Of a stretch of DNA of 64,000 bases, positions 9,846 through 18,198 are shown in pieces (position 1 is the first letter of the stretch; every line of letters starts with the position of its first letter). The translations under genes were made by a program, and so were the position numbers. The notes under the pieces were generated by a model. That model ran no database searches. It was not told the DNA's origin and saw only the letters and a list, made by a program, of their open reading frames with translations. This DNA is from Longirhabdus pacifica (GTDB taxonomy: Bacteria > Bacillota > Bacilli > Paenibacillales > DSM-105158): contig NZ_QXJP01000004.1 in NCBI RefSeq assembly GCF_004115085.1, forward strand, positions 175,737 to 239,736. The letters are read 5' to 3'.

Positions 9846-12506
9846 TTATAAACCAAACACTTCAAATTCATAAATTCGAGCTGCTTGATCCCCGCCTTGG
9901 GTAGGCTTGATAATATTAAAGCGAACATATTGTGCTTCCGTTAATGCAATGTTATGTTCAGAAACCCCAAGCACATTATTATCAACGTCAACGACTTTAC
10001 TCCAGTTTTCTCCGTCCATACTTACTTCAATGTTAAATATTTTGGTATTGAATCCAGCAGATTCACCACCCGCTTCAGCATGATGAATCACAAATTTTGC
10101 AATGTCATACGATTGACCTAAATCAATTTGCAACCACTGCGGCGTAACGTGGGCACACCATTTCTTCCCTAGTGTTCCATCCACTGCAAATGCTGCAACT
10201 TCACCTTGATTACATGCTCCATTCGCTGATGCTGACTTATTTAATGCGATGTTAGTGATGTTCACAGCATCTTTTGAAATGGTAATCAGGCCATCTTTCA
10301 TCAATTCATCTTCACCTTCGCTATTTTTAGCGACTAATTTAACGGAGTACGTGCCTTCTGTATCATACGTAACGACAGGGTTTTGTTCTGTACTTGTCTC
10401 TGTTGTCGCTCCTGTAAAATACCAAGTCACTTCTTCCGTAACTTCAGAAGATAAATTCAAAAATTGAATTTCCTCACCTGGTGCTGCCAGTGTTTTGTTC
10501 ACATTAAAATCTGCCGTAGGTGTTGGATATGCTGGCCATGTCAACTCAACGCTTTGCGCATTACTTTTTTCGTATGTTGCACTCACTGCTATGACTTCAA
10601 ATACACTTGTTGCTTCTTTTCCATCTCGTAAAAGGTTAGCTAAGTAGTAAACATCATTCGGCGTTGCTCCTACCCATTGACGACTACCATCTGCCATCAC
10701 ACGATAAACTTCATAATGACTTACCATGTCATTGTTTGCATCTTCCCAACTCAGTGCGATTTCACCGTAAGTTCCATCTGTGAACATTTCTTTTTCTATT
10801 TTCACATGCTGCACTTCGCTCGGTGTTGTCTTACTGTTTTGGTTGTATAATTGTAATTCTCCAATGTTGGCAATATAATTCTCTACGCCATTTGTACTGG
10901 AAAATTGCAATGAGATTGCGGCGATATGTTTATTTTTATAAGAAGATAAATCAATGAATGCTTGCTTCCACTCCTCACTAGCTTCACTTGACCCTTCACT
11001 TACAGTTAAATAAGTGTAGGTTTCCGGACTGTCTGTAAAGCTAATTCCTACTTTCATATCCACATCTTCACTATTATGTTGATAAGCTAATGATAACTGT
11101 GTATCTTCTTGTACTTTGATGTTCGTTTTGTACAACGGAATGTTCGTGCTGCCATTTTGCTCTAATGAACCACTAACTTTTAAGGAAGTTCCTCCGTAGT
11201 ATGCTGTTGTCCAATCAAAATCAACTTCAAGTCCTTGACTGCCTTCCTTTATCCAACGCCAAGTAGGTAAAATGTCTTGTAAACTACGGTTATGCCATTC
11301 CAAATCACGCTCTACGTTTCCGTCAATAGCAAAGAATTTACCGCTACCTGTGTTGAAATGTGTAACGAATGGTAAGCTATTGATTGGAGTATTGGCAGTG
11401 AAGTAATGTGCCATCCCTTTCCAGCTTCCATTGTTAGCAGTGTCAGATGGATCTCCATTTTGTCCTACCCAGAACAAGTGCTCTTTTGCATAGAAATCTT
11501 CCATGGATGTTTTTTCTTTATAAGCCCAATCTGGACGATAAATCCCTAAGGAAGTGTATGGAGAACCATTTTGAGGGAAAATGCCTTCCCATGCAATGTC
11601 GGTAGTATTCACCCCATTTGCCTCTACATCAATACCAGCATACAAATCATATGGAGATCTGTTGATGTCCTTTGCTTTTTGACCAGATGCTTGTTGGTTA
11701 TTCCACCAAAAGTTTAAAAACATACTATCTGCAACACGCTTGTCCCCATCTTGTAGATACGTATCGTTTTTAGAAGTTAAAGCGTTTTGCCAAGCGATTT
11801 GACCACTTTCAACCATGGAATCGTACCACATAATGTGGGAGCCTTCGGGCTTGTTGTCCTGCAAATAAATTAAGAATTCTTGCATTTTTTTTGCTTGTGC
11901 GCTAGTAGCACCCTCTGTTTCCTGATTGATAAACCAACCATCGAATCCATAGTACTGTGCTACTTCTAATAATTTATCTGCAGCAGTAAAGTTTCCATTC
12001 TCATCTTGCACTAACATTTCATCAAACCAACCAAGTTGACCACCATATACCGTTGGTGGGAAGAAAACATTCCCTAAAATAGGAACACCATTTTTATGTG
12101 CAGCATCGATAATATCTGCACTTGGTGGTACGATAATCCCTTCTCCAGCTGAACCAGCCCAGTACACCATAAGGTCAACATATTGCCAGTAGGAGAACGT
12201 ATTCGATTCGAACGTATTTCCTCCTTGTGATGGTACACCACTCGTTGCTTGATTCATAGAACTTAATGCTACGAGGTTTGCTTCAGACTGTGCATTGTCA
12301 TTCACTGCATGTCCTGTTTCTCTATCTGCCAATGGGATCATGCTGCGGTTGTAGACTGCATCACCATCACTTTCAGGAGTCCACTCTAGCAAATCTTGTG
12401 GAAACCAATACGATGAGCTTGGCTGTTCTGCTTGTATCGCTTGAGGAATAATAACCACCATAGCTATACATAATAGTGTTGCAAAAAAAGTTTTTGTTCT
12501 GTTCAA
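9846..12506 (-). CDS. Secreted modular GH85 endo-beta-N-acetylglucosaminidase
   Basis: Exported enzyme of about 886 residues that cleaves the GlcNAc-GlcNAc core of N-glycans. A signal peptide (TFFATLLCIAMVVIIPQAIQA) is followed by the GH85 barrel (~60-410). The motif GFDGWFINQETEG near residue 190 carries the Asn-x-Glu pair that family 85 uses (Asn orients the N-acetyl group, Glu is the acid/base). Then come a jelly-roll-like domain (~430-585), a fibronectin-III-like domain (~590-675), a PKD domain (~680-765) and a C-terminal F5/8-type (CBM32-like) domain (~770-886). No LPXTG or S-layer anchor is seen, so it is probably released or held only by its binding modules. TTG at 12506 is preferred because AAGGAG lies nine bases before it; the ATG at 12515 directly abuts that site. 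Confidence 0.92.
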   Translation of the reverse strand: MNRTKTFFATLLCIAMVVIIPQAIQAEQPSSSYWFPQDLLEWTPESDGDAVYNRSMIPLADRETGHAVNDNAQSEANLVALSSMNQATSGVPSQGGNTFESNTFSYWQYVDLMVYWAGSAGEGIIVPPSADIIDAAHKNGVPILGNVFFPPTVYGGQLGWFDEMLVQDENGNFTAADKLLEVAQYYGFDGWFINQETEGATSAQAKKMQEFLIYLQDNKPEGSHIMWYDSMVESGQIAWQNALTSKNDTYLQDGDKRVADSMFLNFWWNNQQASGQKAKDINRSPYDLYAGIDVEANGVNTTDIAWEGIFPQNGSPYTSLGIYRPDWAYKEKTSMEDFYAKEHLFWVGQNGDPSDTANNGSWKGMAHYFTANTPINSLPFVTHFNTGSGKFFAIDGNVERDLEWHNRSLQDILPTWRWIKEGSQGLEVDFDWTTAYYGGTSLKVSGSLEQNGSTNIPLYKTNIKVQEDTQLSLAYQHNSEDVDMKVGISFTDSPETYTYLTVSEGSSEASEEWKQAFIDLSSYKNKHIAAISLQFSSTNGVENYIANIGELQLYNQNSKTTPSEVQHVKIEKEMFTDGTYGEIALSWEDANNDMVSHYEVYRVMADGSRQWVGATPNDVYYLANLLRDGKEATSVFEVIAVSATYEKSNAQSVELTWPAYPTPTADFNVNKTLAAPGEEIQFLNLSSEVTEEVTWYFTGATTETSTEQNPVVTYDTEGTYSVKLVAKNSEGEDELMKDGLITISKDAVNITNIALNKSASANGACNQGEVAAFAVDGTLGKKWCAHVTPQWLQIDLGQSYDIAKFVIHHAEAGGESAGFNTKIFNIEVSMDGENWSKVVDVDNNVLGVSEHNIALTEAQYVRFNIIKPTQGGDQAARIYEFEVFGL

Positions 12507-12534
12507 TTTGTTCATCTCCTTGTTTGTTGGTCTA

Positions 12535-12550
12535 GTTCTCTCCCTACTAT
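12535..12550. promoter_or_regulatory. Third copy of the candidate YesN operator, in front of the GH85 gene
   Basis: GTTCTCTCCCTACTAT matches GTTCTCTCTACACTAT at 2335-2350 in 13 of 16 positions, with both outer blocks (GTTCTCTC and ACTAT) identical. It lies just upstream of the GH85 ribosome site. A weaker half match (ATAGTGTA, 16907-16914) is in the promoter region of the first mannosidase gene. Chance similarity is not excluded. Confidence 0.35.
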
Positions 12551-12670
12551 CCACAAACAACGTTGAACAATAAAAACAATATTTTTCTATCTCTTACCTC
12601 CACTGAAGTACAACACCGATTGGGTTTTAAGTCATTGTGCTTATGAAGTCATCTCCCCCTTATATGTAGG

Positions 12671-12748
12671 ATGCTTGCTTATTAGCGAACGATGATGTCC
12701 TGTTGCTTCTTTGGCTGTTTAACCCATTACCATCTAACAAGCAAGCAT
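12671..12748 (-). repeat. 15-bp inverted repeat between the GH125 and GH85 genes
   Basis: ATGCTTGCTTATTAG (12671-12685) and CTAACAAGCAAGCAT (12734-12748) are complementary at 14 of 15 positions with a 48-base loop. They fill the 261-bp gap between the GH125 stop and the GH85 start, the largest gap within the glycosidase run. No T-run follows on the minus strand. It may be an mRNA stability or attenuation element, or mark a separate GH85 promoter region. Confidence 0.5.
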
Positions 12749-12767
12749 GAAGCATAAAAACGATATA

Positions 12768-14093
12768 TCATTGCTTTTGTAATGCATGATAAAGTGGACT
12801 ATCTTTTACCGCTATGCCACATAGACTAAGAATGAACTCACTAAACATAGAATTGGCCCATGAAAACCATTCTCTCGTAAATTCAGATGGACGATCTGCA
12901 TCAAATCCCTCATGCATAAAACCCGTATCCCCATCCGTTTCCTTGAACATATTTAATATGTCTAGCTTTTCTTGTTTGTCTGTTCCTGACATCCCTTGAA
13001 TAGCTAATGCAATATGCCAAATATAATGATCTGGGGTATGAGGACTGCCGATTCCTTTTGCTTTTTTACCTTCGTAATAATAAGGATTGTCTCTACTCAA
13101 AAGGAAAGAGCGCGTCCGTGTATATTTATAATCTGTAAAATCACAGTAGCCTAAATACGGCATCGCCATCAAACTCGGAACGTTCGCATCATCCATTAAA
13201 TTGTAGTTTCCATATCCATCTGTTTCGTATGCGTACATTTCACCGTGTACAGGATGCTCCATAACACTGTAACTTTCAATGCCTGTTTGGATTTCTGCTG
13301 CTAGCGTCAAACATTGCTTTGCTAAATCATGATCATGTAGTACTTGCTCACAGATTTCCACTGCATAATGCAATACGACAACCGCAAACATATTTGCAGG
13401 AACGAGATAACCGTAATGGCATGCATCGTCACTAGGACGGAATGCACTCCATGTCATGCCTGTCTGTCTTACTTTCGAACCTTTCCCACCTCGCGTTAAC
13501 GTGTCCGACTGCCTTACATCTTCTCGTTCAAAACGATACGGGGAATCTTCTTCATGATGTTGTTCTGTTCTCCATACTTTGAGTATGTTGTTCAAGCCTT
13601 CTACGAAGGACGCATCAAAGTGAGACGTACGCCCAGTAGATTTCCATAATAAATAAGCAAGCTGTATCGGGTAGCATAATGAATCGATTTCATATTTGCG
13701 TTCCCAGATCATCGGAGTCATGTCCGTGTTGTCCGACTGATGTCCTTGTCCGTTACTCGTTTCGTTAAACGCATTGCTGTAAGGGTCATGATTAATGTAT
13801 TGAAACTGTCTACGCACTACCCCTTCAATCATATCTGCCATGTGCTCATCTTGTTCTGCAAGGATGAGGTAAGGTCTTACTTGTGCAGCAGAATCACGCA
13901 GCCACATCGCTGGAATATCGCCAGTAATCACAAATGTACTGCCATCTTCTTGTTGTTTTAATGTCGTTTGATACGTATTGACAAAACATTGTTGAAACAT
14001 CTTTTGTATTTTTTCGTCATGCGCAAAGTGTTCGTTTACTTTATTTATCACTGCTTGCATTGACTTTGGTATGCTTGGATTGCTTTCACCCAT
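12768..14093 (-). CDS. GH125 exo-alpha-1,6-mannosidase
   Basis: Cytoplasmic enzyme of 441 residues, the usual length for GH125 (formerly DUF1237). The conserved TGDIPAMWLRDSAAQVRPY segment is at about residues 57-75, with the SNGQGHQSDNTDMTPMIWER region, the substrate-pocket sequence TGMTWSAFRPSDDACHYGYL and the C-terminal GFMHEGFDADRPSEFTREWF all present. No signal peptide. Characterised GH125 enzymes from Clostridium perfringens and Streptococcus pneumoniae are inverting exo-alpha-1,6-mannosidases acting on N-glycan mannose. The gene starts 36 bp after the GH38 gene upstream with an AAAGGAG site, so the two are co-transcribed. It would remove the alpha-1,6 arm after the GH38 enzymes trim other linkages. 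Confidence 0.94.
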   Translation of the reverse strand: MGESNPSIPKSMQAVINKVNEHFAHDEKIQKMFQQCFVNTYQTTLKQQEDGSTFVITGDIPAMWLRDSAAQVRPYLILAEQDEHMADMIEGVVRRQFQYINHDPYSNAFNETSNGQGHQSDNTDMTPMIWERKYEIDSLCYPIQLAYLLWKSTGRTSHFDASFVEGLNNILKVWRTEQHHEEDSPYRFEREDVRQSDTLTRGGKGSKVRQTGMTWSAFRPSDDACHYGYLVPANMFAVVVLHYAVEICEQVLHDHDLAKQCLTLAAEIQTGIESYSVMEHPVHGEMYAYETDGYGNYNLMDDANVPSLMAMPYLGYCDFTDYKYTRTRSFLLSRDNPYYYEGKKAKGIGSPHTPDHYIWHIALAIQGMSGTDKQEKLDILNMFKETDGDTGFMHEGFDADRPSEFTREWFSWANSMFSEFILSLCGIAVKDSPLYHALQKQ

Positions 14094-14129
14094 TGGTCAT
14101 TCTCCTTTATGTTTATTTCATTACGATGT

Positions 14130-16850
14130 TTACTTCTCCCACCCGATTGTCAAAATCTCATATGGATTGACTTCTATTTTATTTTCTTCAAGTAAAGGTT
14201 GCGTTGTTTTTTGTTCTATAATATTGCTTAAATACGCTTTCTTCCCTTGAGCAAATGTATGCGTTAGCGTCACCTTGTCCTGTGATGCATTGAACCAACG
14301 AAGTATGATATCCTCATTTTCCTCCGCCATTTTACAAGAAGTCATAGCGAGCGGCGGCGCTTCCCATTCCATAAAGGAATGAGCACTTGCGTATGAACCT
14401 GGATGCATATCACTTTGCAGTACCGTTGCATCACTCTGATATTGGTATGCATGCTGCATTGCATCTGAGTTAATAACAGTGCCTTGATGCGGAATAACAA
14501 ACCACTCTGCCGTATTCTCTCCAAGACATTGTGCTTCTGGAGTAGGGAAGTCTCCCCAATCTCCAAGTTCAGATACTGCTCTTAGTATCGTAACAGCTAC
14601 CGTACTGTCTTCAGAAAGTACTTCATACTCATGCAGGCCTCTATTTGCAATCGTGAGTCCATGATGGTCATCAGAGACGCCAACAAAAGCTTGCTGATGA
14701 TGGTCAAAGCTTGGATTTTCCCATTCTGGCTCTGGTTTATTACTACGCTTTACCACTTCAAATATACTATCTGCATAGTGATCCGTGATATTTAATTTCG
14801 TTGGATACAACACGCGAATACGATGATCCTTCGCTGTGTTTAACATCGTTGCTTTTAAGGAAATTCCTTTTGCCGCTTTATCTAACGTTAATAGCGTAGT
14901 CATGTTGATTGTCTTCATATCTTTAGCCCGACCAGCCTTACGATCTTTGTGCCACACGAGACGCGCTTTTTCCTCATCAAAAGCAGCATCTGCAGAGGCA
15001 GGAACTTCCCATTGATGTCTGATTTCTACTGTCGCCCGAACGGCTGTATTTTCCACTAACTTGATTTCAGCAGTTACATCACTTGTGGTAAGTGCTTCAC
15101 TATTGCCTGTCATTTTAAACATATATTCATTCCCGATATCTCCTGTATCCTCATACATACCGAGATGCTCAAATACTTTACCAGACGCCTTGTCCGTTAA
15201 CGTATAAGCACCATTGTCATGAATATGGACATGCAGATGTTCATTTTCTAGTTCCCGTTCACTTTTAGCAATAGGAGAAGTTTCAAGCAGCGTTTCTGAT
15301 ACTTCGACTTGTGGCATGACGTAATACGTTTGATAACCAAATTGCGGAAGCGCTTGTGCTAGAAATTGCACTTCTACAACTCTTGCGAAATAAGCTCGAC
15401 GGAACCCATCATCAGGTAAATCATAGCCAAAGCGAACACCTAAATCTTTGACGGTAAGCAACTGTTCGTTACCTTGTGCATCTTTCAAGATAAAAGATGG
15501 AAGTTGCTTTTGTTCTAAATAACTTGGTATTTCTTCGAATGACATATCTGCAAAAAAGACTTTCTCTACTTCCACTTCTTTCGTAATTACTTCATCTTTA
15601 CTCCAACCTGAAGTGTTGAACACAATAAGTGGAATAACTTGCTCATCATCCGTAAAGCTTGGCTTCGTCTCTATCAGTGAAGCGATGTTTTGTACATTTT
15701 CGGCAATAATCATCTCCGCAGTTTGCTCTACTTTTTCAAACCTGGTGACCATTTCTCTATGCACTTCATCCACGCTACAGCCACAAATGCTATCATGAGG
15801 ATGGTTTTTCATTAATGTTTTCCAAGCATATTTCAGATACTGTTTCGGGTATTCAAATCCTAGCAAACTCGCCATGACAGATAGTGGTTCAGCCTTTCTT
15901 TCTAGTAAAGATTGACTCTTTTGGTTCATCTGTTTTAAATAAATGCGAGCAGAAGCCGTATTCACGAGTGTAGCCCATCCGTCCGTCCGTTGATTGCGTA
16001 ACTCACCGTGAATGGACTGCAATCCATCTGGCAAATGTTGCTTGACAGCATCCATATAATCAGGAAAATTGGAGTGTACAAACTCAATATCTTCATACAT
16101 TTCATTGGCTAGTTGAATCGCATCTCCCATGTCTTTTTGTACAGGCTGATGATCACACCCGTTCATATACAATAATTGATTGGTGGATGCATACTTTTTT
16201 GCGTCAGCTAATTTTGTTTCCCAATATTTTTGCGCTGCATCTTGGTTTGTCGGAATTTCATTACCGTTAGAATACCAATTCGCAAATAAAATACCTAAAA
16301 CGCTGGAACCGTCAGGGGATACCCAGTGCATTTCTGAGAAAGGAGATTCATAACTTTGCATTTCCCCCACTGTATTATTAAATCCTGTCGGCTTTACCCC
16401 TCGACCAAAGCCTGCGGTTTCTATACCTGCTTGTTGCAACAGCTGTGGCGCTTGTCCGTATATTCCAAATGTATCAGGAAAATAACCAATCATAACAGGT
16501 TGTCCGTACTCATTGCTATCTTGCATACCGTAAAGCATATTCCGCACGTTAGCCTCAGAACTAGTCAAAAATGCATCTTGTAATACATACCAAGGTCCGA
16601 TATACAATTTTTTATCCTGAATGGCTTTCTTCAATTCATCTTTGCGATCAGGACGAATTTCTAAATAGTCTTCTAGTAAAATAGTCTGTCCATCTAAATG
16701 AAAACTACGAAAGCGATCATCGTTCTTAAATAAATCAAGTAGATTATCTATCAACTTAACCATATCAAATCGATGTTTTTCAAAAGGCATATACCACTCA
16801 CGATCCCAATGTGAATGAGAGACAATATGCGCTGTAGTTTTTTTGTCCAT
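14130..16850 (-). CDS. GH38 alpha-mannosidase (MngB-like form)
   Basis: First gene of the glycosidase run; 906 residues, no signal peptide, so cytoplasmic. The catalytic domain begins at once with SHSHWDREWYMPFEKHRF (residues ~11-28, metal ligands) and has the nucleophile Asp in GYFPDTFGIYGQAPQLLQQ (about residue 127). A three-helix middle domain with HPHDSICGCSVDEVHREM follows, then beta domains. This short-N-terminus layout is that of E. coli MngB (2-O-mannosyl-glycerate hydrolase) and of the streptococcal alpha-1,3-mannosidase, so an alpha-1,3 or alpha-1,2 activity on imported N-glycan is most likely; mannosylglycerate is the alternative. It shows little similarity to the other GH38 beyond the family motifs. 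GGAGTGAT precedes the ATG, and a perfect cre site lies about 37 bp upstream. Confidence 0.93.
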   Translation of the reverse strand: MDKKTTAHIVSHSHWDREWYMPFEKHRFDMVKLIDNLLDLFKNDDRFRSFHLDGQTILLEDYLEIRPDRKDELKKAIQDKKLYIGPWYVLQDAFLTSSEANVRNMLYGMQDSNEYGQPVMIGYFPDTFGIYGQAPQLLQQAGIETAGFGRGVKPTGFNNTVGEMQSYESPFSEMHWVSPDGSSVLGILFANWYSNGNEIPTNQDAAQKYWETKLADAKKYASTNQLLYMNGCDHQPVQKDMGDAIQLANEMYEDIEFVHSNFPDYMDAVKQHLPDGLQSIHGELRNQRTDGWATLVNTASARIYLKQMNQKSQSLLERKAEPLSVMASLLGFEYPKQYLKYAWKTLMKNHPHDSICGCSVDEVHREMVTRFEKVEQTAEMIIAENVQNIASLIETKPSFTDDEQVIPLIVFNTSGWSKDEVITKEVEVEKVFFADMSFEEIPSYLEQKQLPSFILKDAQGNEQLLTVKDLGVRFGYDLPDDGFRRAYFARVVEVQFLAQALPQFGYQTYYVMPQVEVSETLLETSPIAKSERELENEHLHVHIHDNGAYTLTDKASGKVFEHLGMYEDTGDIGNEYMFKMTGNSEALTTSDVTAEIKLVENTAVRATVEIRHQWEVPASADAAFDEEKARLVWHKDRKAGRAKDMKTINMTTLLTLDKAAKGISLKATMLNTAKDHRIRVLYPTKLNITDHYADSIFEVVKRSNKPEPEWENPSFDHHQQAFVGVSDDHHGLTIANRGLHEYEVLSEDSTVAVTILRAVSELGDWGDFPTPEAQCLGENTAEWFVIPHQGTVINSDAMQHAYQYQSDATVLQSDMHPGSYASAHSFMEWEAPPLAMTSCKMAEENEDIILRWFNASQDKVTLTHTFAQGKKAYLSNIIEQKTTQPLLEENKIEVNPYEILTIGWEK

Positions 16851-16886
16851 ATAGTATCACTCCAATATGATGAGTTTGATATTTCA

Positions 16887-16900
16887 TGAAAGCGCTGTCA
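16887..16900. promoter_or_regulatory. cre site (CcpA operator)
   Basis: TGAAAGCGCTGTCA fits the Bacillus cre consensus TGWAANCGNTNWCA at every position. It sits 37 bp upstream of the first mannosidase ATG, in its probable leader. CcpA bound here would repress the glycosidase operon when glucose is present. Confidence 0.75.
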
Positions 16901-16934
16901 TGTTTAATAGTGTAACTATATGAATACATTATTT

Positions 16935-16954
16935 TGAAAGCGATTTAAAGTCAA
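16935..16954 (-). promoter_or_regulatory. Candidate -35 box and second cre-like site of the glycosidase operon
   Basis: On the minus strand TTGACT (16954-16949) is followed directly by a cre-like sequence (plus strand TGAAAGCGATTTAA, 16935-16948, one mismatch to consensus). A cre next to the -35 box is a common repressing position. The matching -10 box is poor (TAATGT at 17 bp spacing), so the promoter itself is tentative. Confidence 0.4.
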
Positions 16955-16998
16955 TAAAACGCCCAGAACTAGTGAAGTTTTTTCATCATAACTAAAAT

Positions 16999-17022
16999 AA
17001 ATCCAATAGAACGATTGGATTT
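16999..17022 (-). terminator. Second hairpin after the two-component genes
   Basis: AAATCCAAT and ATTGGATTT form a perfect 9-bp stem with a six-base loop, followed on the minus strand by the T-rich ATTTTAG. It backs up the terminator at 17062-17090 and helps separate the peptide locus from the glycan locus. Confidence 0.5.
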
Positions 17023-17061
17023 GTTTACACATGATTTCACTTCAAATATAAAGTTGAACAG

Positions 17062-17090
17062 TAAAAAAACCTATGATGACATTTCATAGG
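17062..17090 (-). terminator. Rho-independent terminator overlapping the histidine kinase 3' end
   Basis: On the minus strand CCTATGA and TCATAGG pair around a seven-base loop and run into TTTTTTT. The stem includes the last codons of the kinase gene. It ends the transcript of the NRPS-associated two-component genes. Confidence 0.8.
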
Positions 17091-18198
17091 TCGTAGGTTC
17101 AATGGGCAATGTAATAGAAATCGTTGTTCCCATCCCAATCTTACTTTCTGCTTTCACCTTTCCTTCATGAGCTTTAATAATATTTTGAGCTATCGTCATA
17201 CCTAAACCCGATCCTTCTTTTTCTGCATCTGTCGTTGTGCCACGGTAATATTTTACAAATAATTTGTCCAATGTTTTTTTATCCATTCCCACACCATCAT
17301 CTTTGATGTGAATATGTACAGTATGAAAATGTTCGTCCATTTGTATAGTAACCGTAATTTTTGTATGTTCAGGATTATGTATTATCGCATTGTTAATTAG
17401 ATTATGTAATGCCCTATACATTAGTTTTGTATCATAGCAAAAGGAAATGACTTCCTTCTCTGCATGAAGTGTGAGATTTATTTGATCCTTACTTGGATTA
17501 CTGAGTATATCCGCAATGAGCACTCGTGTCAGCTCAACCATATTTTTTTCTTCTTTTTGCAATGGTATTTTAGCTTCTGTCAACTTAAAAGATAAATTTA
17601 GATCATCAATTAGTTCTTTAATATGACCGCCCTTCTGTTCAATTTCATGAAGAAACTGTTTCTTCTCTTCCTCCGTAAAATCATACGGAGAAGATGTTAA
17701 TAATGCCGCATATCCGTTAATGTATGTAAGTGGTGTCCTTAAATCATGTGTGACTCCCTCTAACCATTCTTTTTGCAACGCTTCAATTTCTTTTCTCCTC
17801 GTTTCTGAGTCTTTCAACCTAGAAGATAATTCTGAGATATTAAGTAGAACCTTATCATATAAATGATATGGTCTTTTCCATTTCTGTTTCTTCTCATTGT
17901 ATATCTTTTGTTTAATTGAAGGAGCTTCATATTGCCCCTTAGATAAATTAGAGATCCATAATGCCATAAACCAGAGCGGTTTACCAATATACCAACCAAA
18001 GATGAAACTAAAAAATATAACGGTGGCAACGATAATGAACGGCACCAATAATTCAAATGTTAATTGATTGCTTTCCGTTGATATGTTTATGAGTGGAAAA
18101 AGATAGTCTATCGTAATCATCACGATGAATGCGAGTGAAAACATCAACGAAAATAGTAGCAAAATAAAAAATACACTAAAGCGAATATTTACTTTCAA
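17071..18198 (-). CDS. Sensor histidine kinase of the NRPS locus
   Basis: About 375 residues. Two membrane helices (~7-30 and ~52-75) bracket an extracellular loop of only about 20-25 residues, then a HAMP-like linker, the dimerisation motif EGVTHDLRTPLTYINGY (His about residue 149) and an ATPase domain with NLINNAIIHN, DDGVGMDKK and GSGLGMTIAQNI. TTG at 18198 is chosen because GAAGGGTGAG lies just upstream; it overlaps the regulator gene by 23 bp, whereas the longer ATG start (18234) overlaps by 59 bp. The very short sensor loop is typical of kinases that sense signals within the membrane or through a partner transporter, often cell-envelope or peptide-antibiotic stress. Beside an NRPS and exporter it may control production or self-protection; that is inference. 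Confidence 0.85.
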   Translation of the reverse strand: MKVNIRFSVFFILLLFSLMFSLAFIVMITIDYLFPLINISTESNQLTFELLVPFIIVATVIFFSFIFGWYIGKPLWFMALWISNLSKGQYEAPSIKQKIYNEKKQKWKRPYHLYDKVLLNISELSSRLKDSETRRKEIEALQKEWLEGVTHDLRTPLTYINGYAALLTSSPYDFTEEEKKQFLHEIEQKGGHIKELIDDLNLSFKLTEAKIPLQKEEKNMVELTRVLIADILSNPSKDQINLTLHAEKEVISFCYDTKLMYRALHNLINNAIIHNPEHTKITVTIQMDEHFHTVHIHIKDDGVGMDKKTLDKLFVKYYRGTTTDAEKEGSGLGMTIAQNIIKAHEGKVKAESKIGMGTTISITLPIEPTTYEMSS

